Assembly (NCBI GenBank): GCA_900545555.1
Contig: UQZI01000079.1
Coordinates: 1-8,941 of the forward strand
Direction: 5' to 3'
From: an uncultured Collinsella sp.
GTDB lineage: Bacteria; Actinomycetota; Coriobacteriia; Coriobacteriales; Coriobacteriaceae
DNA: 8,941 nt
Within the stretch, counting starts at the first letter, position 1, and each line of letters begins with the position of its first letter. The notes under the pieces were generated by a model. It saw nothing but the letters and a program-made list of their open reading frames with translations. It did not search any database and was not told the DNA's origin. Positions 1 to 6,949 of the stretch are shown in pieces. A program made the position numbers and the translations under genes.

Positions 1-1571
<1,571 letters not shown>

Positions 1572-1645
1572 AGGATAAATCCCTTCGTCCGCGTGACTGC
1601 AAAACGTCCACGCACATGGGGCGCTGAGACGTATAACGTTCGAGT

Positions 1646-1674
1646 ATTGTACTCACGCAGGCGCAAGCTGATAT
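1646..1674 (-). promoter_or_regulatory. Putative glmS promoter
   Basis: On the minus strand a TACAAT hexamer (1651 down to 1646) makes a good -10 box about 75 nt upstream of the glmS ATG. At a 17-nt spacer the -35 position (1674-1669) reads ATATCA, a poor match to TTGACA. The weak -35 overlaps the first ATACCA half-site of the adjacent dyads, which suggests control by a bound protein. The -10 assignment rests on sequence match alone. Confidence 0.45.
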
Positions 1675-1705
1675 ACCAGAAGTGGTATCTCAACTTAGAT
1701 ACCAC
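1673..1705. promoter_or_regulatory. Overlapping dyads, candidate operator upstream of glmS
   Basis: Three half-sites alternate in direction: ATACCA (1673-1678), TGGTAT (1683-1688) and ATACCA (1699-1704). The first two form ATACCAGAAGTGGTAT with centres 10 bp apart, one helical turn. The second and third extend to a perfect 9-bp inverted repeat, GTGGTATCT (1682-1690) and AGATACCAC (1697-1705), around a 6-nt centre. The middle arm is shared, so the two dyads overlap. They sit over and just upstream of the presumed glmS -35. The pattern fits an operator for a dimeric regulator, and GntR-type regulators of amino-sugar genes are one possibility. The binding protein is unknown. Confidence 0.5.
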
Positions 1706-1733
1706 CCGATGCACACACGTTCAGCCGGTCCAA

Positions 1734-1768
1734 ACCACCACAAAGGTGCCTGTCCCCTTCGTGGTGGT
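1734..1768. repeat. REP-like imperfect palindrome
   Basis: Arms ACCACCACAAAGG (1734-1746) and CCTTCGTGGTGGT (1756-1768) pair at 12 of 13 positions around the 9-nt loop TGCCTGTCC. It lies in the glmS-lacI intergenic region, 13 nt before the 51-nt repeat, whose own hairpin has a related loop core (CCTATCCC beside CCTGTCCC). A stable stem with an asymmetric, conserved loop resembles repetitive extragenic palindromes moved by RAYT transposases. Genome-wide copy number cannot be seen from here. Confidence 0.5.
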
Positions 1769-1781
1769 CGCGTTGGCAACG

Positions 1782-1832
1782 GCGTTTCCCCAGATAAAAC
1801 CTGCCAAAATAAACCTATCCCTTTTTGGTAGG
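1782..1832 (+). repeat. 51-nt intergenic repeat, copy A
   Basis: This stretch matches the reverse complement of 6356-6406 at 49 of 51 positions, differing at 1804 and 1817. It starts GCGTTTCCCCAGATAAAACC and ends TTTTTGGTAGG. Inside it CCTGCCAAAA (1800-1809) and TTTTGGTAGG (1823-1832) form a 9-of-10 bp stem round a 13-nt loop. Its right end reaches the region of the lacI promoter, 10 nt before the -10 box. Both copies are intergenic, so this is probably a dispersed extragenic element. Confidence 0.8.
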
Positions 1833-1839
1833 CTCGGGA

Positions 1840-1848
1840 TGCTACAAT
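1840..1848 (+). promoter_or_regulatory. Putative extended -10 promoter of the LacI-family gene
   Basis: TACAAT (1843-1848) is preceded by TG one base upstream (1840-1841), giving an extended -10 (TGnTAnAAT). The -35 region falls in the T-run at the end of the 51-nt repeat and matches TTGACA poorly, which an extended -10 could offset. Transcription would start near 1855, leaving a leader of about 30 nt. Confidence 0.5.
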
Positions 1849-1883
1849 CTGGCTTGTACTTGAAACGCATCAAAGGGGCCGCT

Positions 1884-3017
1884 ATGGCAAAGGTAAAAAT
1901 CAGCGACGTCGCGCGCGAGGCCGGGGTTTCGCTGGGCACGGTTTCCAACGCGCTCAACCACCCCGAAAAGCTGCGCCCCGAGACCCTCAAGCTCATCAAC
2001 GAGACCATCAATCGCCTTGGCTACCTGCCCAACCAAAGCGCTCGTCAGCTCGCGGGCGGCGCCACCAAGTCTTTTGGCCTGGTGCTTCCCCGTCTCGATC
2101 ACGGCTTTTCGCTCCAAATCGCCAGCGGCGCCCACAACGAGGCCCGTAAGCACGGCTACGACCTGCTCATCGCCAACGCCGATAACGACGATATTCTCGA
2201 GGACCATTACCTGCGTTACTTTATGGGCACTCAAATGTCCGGCGTCATGGTTCAGCCCATGGCGTCCCCCGATTGGCACCCCGCCATGACCAAGACTCCC
2301 GTCCCCATCGTCCATCTGGACGTCCATTGTTCAGAACCCGGTTACTACGTGGCCGCCGACAACGAGGCACAGGGGCGCATTGTCGCCGAGCTCGCCATCG
2401 CCCGCGGTGCACACCGCATCGTCGTTGTGGGCCGAGCGGCATTTATGCAGCTCACTCTGCGCGTCCTTGGCATCCACAAGGCACTTGCCCTGCATCCCGA
2501 TATCAAAATTGAGGTCATCGACGCCGGCGAATGGAATACCGCAGCCGACGGCTACAGTATCGGTGCCCAGATTGCCGAGCGCCCTGCTGACGAGCGCCCC
2601 GATTTTGTCATCGGCCTGACCGACGTATTGGCCTCGGGCGTTATCTCGGCGCTGGTCGACAAGGGCATTTCCGTCCCCGGCCAGATTCTTGTTGCCGGCT
2701 GCGATGGCAACCCGCTTGCCTGGAGCGGATCGGTCCCCCCCACCACGGTAGCACCACCGGGCTACGAGATCGGCCGCAAGGGCGTGCAGCTGCTCATGGA
2801 ACAAATCGAGGATAAACCTGCCGCCAAGACCAAACGAGTCCGCATCGGCTCCGCCGCGCGCACCGTCACCACGGTCACGGCCACCGAGGACATTAACCGT
2901 CAGGAGCTCGTGCGCCCCTTCTTGCTCGAACGTATGAGCACCCAAAAGGCCGAGCAGCACCCGACGGGCCCATCCGCGGCCCCAATAACCGACATCAACC
3001 TGGGCGCCTACCTGTAA
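1884..3017 (+). CDS. LacI-family transcriptional regulator
   Basis: This 377-residue repressor-type regulator has the full LacI/GalR layout. A helix-turn-helix sits at about residues 6-25 (ISDVAREAGVSLGTVSNALN). A hinge helix follows at about 50-59 (NQSARQLAGG), with Leu56 in the position of the leucine that enters the DNA minor groove in LacI. A periplasmic-binding-like effector domain begins near residue 64. It contains LTLRVLGIHKAL, VAGCDGNPLAW and TTVAPPGYEIGRKGVQLL, all familiar from the family. The start was chosen for its AAAGGGG ribosome site (1872-1878) and because the HTH begins at once; the frame stays open upstream but only into noncoding DNA. Relatives are usually 330-345 residues, so roughly 30 C-terminal residues are extra and have no recognised motif. 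The effector is unknown, and no sugar operon directly adjoins the gene. Confidence 0.92.
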   Translation: MAKVKISDVAREAGVSLGTVSNALNHPEKLRPETLKLINETINRLGYLPNQSARQLAGGATKSFGLVLPRLDHGFSLQIASGAHNEARKHGYDLLIANADNDDILEDHYLRYFMGTQMSGVMVQPMASPDWHPAMTKTPVPIVHLDVHCSEPGYYVAADNEAQGRIVAELAIARGAHRIVVVGRAAFMQLTLRVLGIHKALALHPDIKIEVIDAGEWNTAADGYSIGAQIAERPADERPDFVIGLTDVLASGVISALVDKGISVPGQILVAGCDGNPLAWSGSVPPTTVAPPGYEIGRKGVQLLMEQIEDKPAAKTKRVRIGSAARTVTTVTATEDINRQELVRPFLLERMSTQKAEQHPTGPSAAPITDINLGAYL

Positions 3018-3018
3018 C

Positions 3019-3059
3019 AAAAAACGCCGCAACGGGAACAGCCCCGCTGCGGCGTTTTT
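3019..3059 (+). terminator. Rho-independent terminator of the LacI-family gene
   Basis: Two bases after the TAA stop, AAAAACGCCGCAACGGG is followed by a short loop and CCCCGCTGCGGCGTTTTT. The stem is GC-rich with one mismatch and ends in a T5 run. An A-run on the left lets the same hairpin act on the minus strand, though no minus-strand gene ends here. Confidence 0.92.
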
Positions 3060-3231
3060 GCTGGCCCCACGGGCCTTCCCCATTTAGCCGGACCTGCGGC
3101 TACGGATATTTATGGAATGTAATCCATTTTTCATTAGCTTTTTTGTTAAAATAGACTCAATTCCATATTTTTAGATATTTCCTATAAGTATTGATTTTGC
3201 TCCAGTTTTTTCTCGCCAAGAAAGGGGTTTC
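3060..3231. promoter_or_regulatory. AT-rich promoter region of the ATPase gene
   Basis: Composition drops sharply to AT-rich from about 3105. A possible promoter is TTGTTA (3143-3148) with TATTTT (3166-3171) at a 17-nt spacer, but several alternatives exist. TATGGAAT (3111-3118) and ATTCCATA (3160-3167) form an 8-bp inverted repeat that brackets the proposed -35 and reaches the -10, a possible operator. The ribosome site GAAAGGGG lies just before the ATG at 3232. Confidence 0.4.
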
Positions 3232-4437
3232 ATGAATCTGATTGATCGCAAACAGTACCTCGACTGGCTCATTTCGTGGAAAGACTCACACGTCATCAAG
3301 GTCGTTTCGGGCGTGCGAAGGTCCGGCAAATCAAAGCTATTCGAAATCTACCGTAGCTACCTGCGCGATCATGGAATCACAGGCGACCAGGTTATATCCC
3401 TCAACTTTGAAGACCTGGAGTTCGAGTCGCTTACGTCGTATAGAGCACTCTACGACTACATTTCCGCCAGACTCGTCCCCGATAAGATGAACTACGTTTT
3501 TCTGGACGAGATACAGCACGTCGAGCATTTCGAAAAAGCCGTCGACAGTCTTTTTATCAAGGACAATGTCGACCTCTACATAACCGGTTCCAACGCTTAT
3601 CTGCTCTCGAGCGAGCTGGCAACTTTACTCTCCGGCCGCTACGTAGAGCTCAAGATGCTGCCCCTATCCTTTAAAGAGTTTTGCTCGGCAAAAACCAATG
3701 ACGGAAAGGCTCCCGCGCAGTTGTTTGACGAGTACATAACCAGGGGCTCTTTTCCCTTTATCGCCGAGACGGGTATTCAGGGACCCCAGGCGCGCGATTA
3801 TCTTATGAGCCTCTACGATACCATCGTCATACGCGACGTTATCGAACGCCTGAAGGTCTCGGACGTCCCGACCCTGCGCGATATCACCAAGTTCCTACTC
3901 CATAGCATTGGAAACCGGATCTCGATTAAAAAAATCTCCGACACGCTCTCGTCCAACGGCAACAAAACCGACCAGAAAACCGTAGCCAAATACCTCAAAG
4001 GCTTAACAGACAGCCTTGTGCTGTACTTTGCTCCGCGCTATAACGTGCGCGGTCGGCAGCTTCTTTCAACAAACGGCAAATACTACGCCGTTGACCTTGG
4101 ACTTAGAGGCGCTCTCGTCAAAACCCAAAGCAGCGATATCGGTCATATCCTCGAAAATGTTGTTTATCTCGAGCTCCTACGCCGTGGATACGACGTCTAC
4201 GTGGGCGATATCGACGGCGGGGAAATTGATTTTGTTGCCCTAAACTCAGACGAGACAGCCTATTTTCAGGTTTCAGCCACAACGCTCGACGAAACTACCC
4301 TCAATCGAGAGTTGGCCCCCTTTAAGAAAGTCCGAGACAACTACCCCAAGACGCTTCTTACGCTCGACACGCTGTTTGCGGACGCGAACTACGAAGGAGT
4401 CCGCAAGCGCAACGTGATCGACTGGCTCCTGGAGTAA
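3232..4437 (+). CDS. AAA_14/DUF4143 family ATPase
   Basis: This 401-residue protein belongs to the widespread family of predicted AAA+ ATPases with an AAA_14 N-terminal and a DUF4143 C-terminal domain. Walker A is GVRRSGKS (27-34), Walker B is YVFLDEIQ (88-95), and a sensor-like TGSN lies at 118-121. LSGRYVELKMLPLSFKEF and DTIVIRDVIERLKVSDV follow, both typical of the family. The C-terminal part has a pattern suggesting a PD-(D/E)XK-like fold: Glu308, EIDF with Asp333, and YFQV with Gln346 in place of the usual lysine, so nuclease activity is doubtful. The biological role of the family is poorly defined; accessory, toxin-like or defence links have been suggested. Length is normal and the gene is intact. 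It is a single-gene unit with GC content visibly below its neighbours, which hints at horizontal acquisition. Confidence 0.9.
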   Translation: MNLIDRKQYLDWLISWKDSHVIKVVSGVRRSGKSKLFEIYRSYLRDHGITGDQVISLNFEDLEFESLTSYRALYDYISARLVPDKMNYVFLDEIQHVEHFEKAVDSLFIKDNVDLYITGSNAYLLSSELATLLSGRYVELKMLPLSFKEFCSAKTNDGKAPAQLFDEYITRGSFPFIAETGIQGPQARDYLMSLYDTIVIRDVIERLKVSDVPTLRDITKFLLHSIGNRISIKKISDTLSSNGNKTDQKTVAKYLKGLTDSLVLYFAPRYNVRGRQLLSTNGKYYAVDLGLRGALVKTQSSDIGHILENVVYLELLRRGYDVYVGDIDGGEIDFVALNSDETAYFQVSATTLDETTLNRELAPFKKVRDNYPKTLLTLDTLFADANYEGVRKRNVIDWLLE

Positions 4438-4505
4438 CTTGTAACGTCATAACCCTCCGCCAGCTCCTTACCAAGGCCGCAGCCCCAGTCGCTTAAGGCA
4501 CAATG

Positions 4506-4550
4506 CCCCTCTTATCGGCCAAAACAGCAATCTTGGCGTGATAAGAGGGG
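4506..4550. repeat. Strong stem-loop in a convergent intergenic region
   Basis: CCCCTCTTATC (4506-4516) and GATAAGAGGGG (4540-4550) form a perfect 11-bp stem. Inside, GCCAA (4518-4522) pairs with TTGGC (4533-4537) after a small internal bulge, leaving a 10-nt loop. It lies between the 3' ends of the plus-strand ATPase gene and the minus-strand HAD gene. Neither side has a T-run, so it is not a canonical intrinsic terminator, though it could end or protect either transcript. It may also be a dispersed extragenic repeat. Confidence 0.65.
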
Positions 4551-4631
4551 CTGACTGCGTCAGCGCCTCCACGCAGGCGCCGTTGCCGCCACCGTCCTGC
4601 GGGATCGAGCGCGAGACATGGCGACTCGCGT
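4551..4631. other. Cluster of small hairpins adjoining the strong stem-loop
   Basis: Three further inverted repeats follow without a gap: CTGAC/GTCAG (4551-4563, 3-nt loop), GCGCCT/AGGCGC (4563-4580, 6-nt loop) and CGCGAG/CTCGCG (4610-4630). With the preceding stem-loop they fill most of the 201-nt gap between the ATPase and HAD genes. No short gene with a ribosome site is evident. GC-rich DNA makes short stems by chance, so this is weaker than the 4506-4550 element. Confidence 0.35.
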
Positions 4632-4638
4632 GCGAACG

Positions 4639-5289
4639 CTAACACACGGCCTTGACCGCGGCCGTCAGATCGAACAGCGTATCGAGCACAGCCTCGCAGC
4701 CGTCCACCACGTCCTGCGGCAGCGGCACGATATCGGGGACGGCAAAGACGTGGCAGCCGGCCGTGATGCCCGAGACGCAGCCGTTGCGGGAATCCTCGAC
4801 CACGGCGCACTCCTCGGGGGCAAAGCCCGCGCGCTCGCAGGCGAGCAGGTACATCTCAGGGTCGGGCTTGCCGTGTACGACGTCCTCGCCGCAGGTCACC
4901 GTCTCAAACTTGTCAAAGAGACCGACCGTCTTAAGGTTGCGCTCGGCGGTAACGTGGCGCGACGACGTCGCAAGGCCCACGTGATAGCCCGCAGCCAGCA
5001 GCTCGTCGAGGCACTCGGCGGCACCGTCCTTAAGCTCCAGATCGGTCTTGACCATCTCGTCGCGAATCTCCCTATGGCGACGATAGATTGCCTCAGCGGT
5101 TTCGCAGCTGCCGTAATGCTCATCAAGGATGTCCATGACATCGGGCAGCGTGCGACCGATAAACTGATGGATCAGCGCATCATCAATCGCGAATCCCAGC
5201 TCGGCCGCGCCCGCCTTCCACGCCTTGATACCCAAACGCTCGGTGTCGACCAGCGTTCCGTCCATGTCAAAAATAACGGCCTTGATCAT
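4639..5289 (-). CDS. HAD superfamily phosphatase/phosphomutase (beta-phosphoglucomutase-like)
   Basis: This 216-residue protein is a subfamily IA HAD hydrolase. Motif I is DMDGT with nucleophile Asp8 and acid/base Asp10. A helical C1 cap follows at about residues 16-82, then motif II in ATSS (107-110), motif III Lys141 in HGKPDPEMY, and motif IV VVEDSRNG with Glu165 and Asp166. This pattern is shared by beta-phosphoglucomutases and small sugar-phosphate phosphatases, and the substrate cannot be told from sequence. The chosen ATG is preceded by GGGGGA at good spacing and places motif I at the very N-terminus. An in-frame ATG 29 codons upstream would add an untypical leader and is rejected. Full length agrees with the family. 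The gene is convergent with the ATPase and divergent from larE. Confidence 0.92.
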   Translation of the reverse strand: MIKAVIFDMDGTLVDTERLGIKAWKAGAAELGFAIDDALIHQFIGRTLPDVMDILDEHYGSCETAEAIYRRHREIRDEMVKTDLELKDGAAECLDELLAAGYHVGLATSSRHVTAERNLKTVGLFDKFETVTCGEDVVHGKPDPEMYLLACERAGFAPEECAVVEDSRNGCVSGITAGCHVFAVPDIVPLPQDVVDGCEAVLDTLFDLTAAVKAVC

Positions 5290-5350
5290 ATCGGTCCCCC
5301 ATCGCTTCGCGCTGCTGTACTCCCGCAACTTTACCGCACCTGTAAACTTG

Positions 5351-5365
5351 TATATAACGTATATA
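5351..5365. promoter_or_regulatory. AT-rich palindrome between HAD and larE, possible promoter/operator
   Basis: TATATAACGTATATA is an inverted repeat with two 6-bp arms around a 3-nt centre. It lies about 62 nt upstream of the HAD start and 98 nt upstream of larE, in an AT-rich patch unlike the flanks. On the minus strand it offers TATA-type -10 boxes for the HAD gene, without a convincing -35. An operator is possible, but short AT palindromes occur by chance. Confidence 0.3.
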
Positions 5366-5400
5366 GCATATTGCACTTTCGTTACATAGATAGAAGTCTT

Positions 5401-5428
5401 ATGACAAGCGGCTCGGTAGGATTATAGT
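5401..5428 (+). promoter_or_regulatory. Putative sigma70-type promoter of larE
   Basis: ATGACA (5401-5406) and TATAGT (5423-5428) each match the consensus at five of six positions with a 16-nt spacer. Transcription would start near 5435, giving a leader of about 28 nt. CTCGGT (5412-5417) and ACCGAG (5434-5439) form an inverted repeat flanking the -10, a natural place for a repressor. Confidence 0.55.
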
Positions 5429-5462
5429 TTTCGACCGAGTACTCAACGGCAAGGATCGATTC

Positions 5463-6341
5463 ATGCTTTCAGACACCACCGCACCTGCAGAGGGGCTTCA
5501 GGACAAACTCACAGCGCTCGAGCAGCTGCTTTTGGCATACGGACGCGTCGCCATCGGCTTTTCCGGTGGCGTCGACAGCAGCTTTTTGGCCGCGGTCTGC
5601 GCCCGCATCATGCCCGCCAGCACGCTTCTCGTTCACCTCACCACGCCGCTCATCGGCACGCCCGAGCAGGCTTCGTTTGAGCGGTCCGTTGACGGGCAGG
5701 CCAATGAAGGGCCGCATTTTAAGCTCCCCGTGCTCAATCTTTCGGTCGATCAGCTGCGGCTCCCCCAAGTAGCCTGCAACGATGCCGACCGCTGCTACCA
5801 CTGCAAGCGCGCCGGCTTTACCGCCATCGTCAACCACGCCAAGTCGCTCGGCTTTCCCACCGTCATCGACGGCAGCAACGCAAGCGACCGCGGCGACTAC
5901 CGCCCCGGCATGCGCGCCGCCCAGGAGCTCGGCGTGCGCTCGCCCCTCATGGAGGTCGGCTTTACCAAGGACGAAGAGCGCGAGCTGCTGCGCGCCTGGG
6001 GCTATCCCGTTTGGAACCTGCCGGCGGGAGCATGTCTTGCCACGCGCGTCCCCACGGGCGAGGAGCTTACGCGCGAGAAGGTCGATGTAATCCGCGCCTG
6101 CGAGGATTACCTGCACGATCTTGATCTGGCACAGGTACGCGCGCGCTTGATCGGCGGCTGCATGCATATCGAGGCCGCGCCGGCAGACGTCGCCAAGATC
6201 GCCGCCCTCGGCAGGACCGCGGTCAACGACGAGGGCAAGGCCCCGCTTCCCGCCGCCATCGAATCTGCCCTGCGCAACCTAGGCTGCGGCCACATCTCCC
6301 CCGAGGTCACCCCCTACATCCACGGCAACATGAACCTTTAA
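5463..6341 (+). CDS. larE: ATP-dependent sulfur transferase LarE
   Basis: LarE adenylates and then sulfurates the pyridinium biscarboxylate intermediate made by LarB, on the way to the nickel-pincer nucleotide cofactor of lactate racemase and other LarA-family enzymes. The 292 residues show the N-type PP-loop SGGVDSS (34-40), RCYHCK (110-115), DGSNASDRGDYRPGMRAA (136-153) and GACLATRVP (189-197), a set specific to LarE. Cys191 in the last motif probably matches the sulfur-donating Cys176 of the Lactobacillus plantarum enzyme. Cys111 and Cys114 form a CxxC that could, with Cys191, hold an iron-sulfur cluster as in the Thermotoga type; this is inference. An AAGGA ribosome site precedes the ATG by about 7 nt. 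No larA, larB or larC is in the window, so larE stands alone under its own promoter. Confidence 0.93.
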   Translation: MLSDTTAPAEGLQDKLTALEQLLLAYGRVAIGFSGGVDSSFLAAVCARIMPASTLLVHLTTPLIGTPEQASFERSVDGQANEGPHFKLPVLNLSVDQLRLPQVACNDADRCYHCKRAGFTAIVNHAKSLGFPTVIDGSNASDRGDYRPGMRAAQELGVRSPLMEVGFTKDEERELLRAWGYPVWNLPAGACLATRVPTGEELTREKVDVIRACEDYLHDLDLAQVRARLIGGCMHIEAAPADVAKIAALGRTAVNDEGKAPLPAAIESALRNLGCGHISPEVTPYIHGNMNL

Positions 6342-6355
6342 GTTACGCCGTTTAA

Positions 6356-6406
6356 CCTACCAAAAAGGGAAAGGTTTATTTTGCCAGGTTTTATCTGGGG
6401 AAACGC
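6356..6406 (-). repeat. 51-nt intergenic repeat, copy B (inverted)
   Basis: This is the reverse-complement partner of 1782-1832, 49 of 51 identical, starting 15 nt after the larE stop. The hairpin arms here, CCTACCAAAA (6356-6365) and TTTTGCCAGG (6379-6388), pair at 8 of 10 positions, fewer than in copy A. Similarity ends abruptly at both sides, which marks the element boundaries. Confidence 0.8.
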
Positions 6407-6411
6407 AGACG

Positions 6412-6440
6412 GGGCCGTGACGCCTATAGCGTCGCGGCCC
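6412..6440. terminator. GC-rich hairpin between convergent larE and PTS EIIA genes
   Basis: GGGCCGTGACGC (6412-6423) and GCGTCGCGGCCC (6429-6440) pair at 11 of 12 positions, with a G-T wobble as the exception, around the loop CTATA. It lies between two converging genes, where a two-way terminator is expected. Neither side carries a proper T-run, so termination may be inefficient or need a factor. Confidence 0.6.
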
Positions 6441-6484
6441 TGCTCCTTGGAGAAGGATCAATAGATTGAGCGGGCTGGTTGCAC

Positions 6485-6937
6485 CTAGCCCTCGAGCCCG
6501 GCGTTAATAAGCTCCGCGATCTCGGCGGGATCGGCGCTCGTGCGCACCTTGTCACGGAAGCCGGCATCCATCAGCATCACGGCAGCCTTGGAGAGCAGAC
6601 GCAGGTGCGTGGTTCCCGCTTCGCCGGCGGGCACGTACAGCGCGAGCGCCACATCGACGGGCACGCCATCAAAGCTCGGCCACTCAACAGGCTCGGACAG
6701 CTTGAGCACGGCCACGCCCGGCGTATGAATCGCGTCGCTTTTGGCATGCGGAACGGCAAAACCGGCGACGAGGCCAGTCTCGGCCTCGTTTTCGCGAGCA
6801 ATAAAAGCCGCCTCTACAGCAGATGCGTCATCGGCAAAACCAAGCTCAACAGCCTGCTCGGACAGATAATGCAGCGCGTCCTCGCGCGAGACGGCGGCGT
6901 AGCCAATCGTCACTTGGTTGGCAGATACAAACCCCAT
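6485..6937 (-). CDS. PTS sugar transporter subunit IIA, fructose subfamily
   Basis: This is a 150-residue stand-alone EIIA domain of the PTS_EIIA_2 (fructose/mannitol) type. It takes phosphate from HPr and passes it to an EIIB during sugar or polyol uptake. GLVAGFAVPHAKSDAI holds the phosphorylated His64. The downstream pattern DGVPVDVALALYVPAG, then HLRLLSKAAVMLMDAGFRD, fits the fructose subfamily. It is the last gene of the transketolase operon, starting 12 nt after the upstream stop. Its ribosome site AAGGAAGG (6951-6944) overlaps that stop codon, which favours coupled translation. EIIB and EIIC are not in the window. The sugar is not decided by sequence; a pentose, pentitol or hexitol would suit the neighbouring enzymes. 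A purely regulatory EIIA is the alternative. Confidence 0.9.
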   Translation of the reverse strand: MGFVSANQVTIGYAAVSREDALHYLSEQAVELGFADDASAVEAAFIARENEAETGLVAGFAVPHAKSDAIHTPGVAVLKLSEPVEWPSFDGVPVDVALALYVPAGEAGTTHLRLLSKAAVMLMDAGFRDKVRTSADPAEIAELINAGLEG

Positions 6938-6949
6938 GGAAAACCTTCC

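Noticed and set aside
1782..1832. Insertion sequence or CRISPR array based on the repeated 51-mer
   Set aside because: There are just two isolated inverted copies, with no regular spacers, transposase gene or target-site duplication visible.
1593..1883. N-terminal extension of the LacI frame to an ATG at 1593
   Set aside because: The added 97 codons cover repeats and promoters; the ATG at 1884 has a ribosome site and begins the HTH domain at once.
1572..1883. glmS ribozyme or riboswitch in the glmS leader
   Set aside because: The presumed leader is only about 70 nt and shows no ribozyme core; the structures further up fit operators and repeats better.
2331..3083. Minus-strand frame (250 codons) over the LacI gene
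   Set aside because: It is antisense to a complete LacI-family protein, runs through its terminator hairpin, and has no recognisable product.
4493..4810. Minus-strand frame (105 codons) overlapping the HAD 3' end
   Set aside because: It lies in another frame of the HAD gene for half its length, is Arg-rich, and no convincing ribosome site was found.
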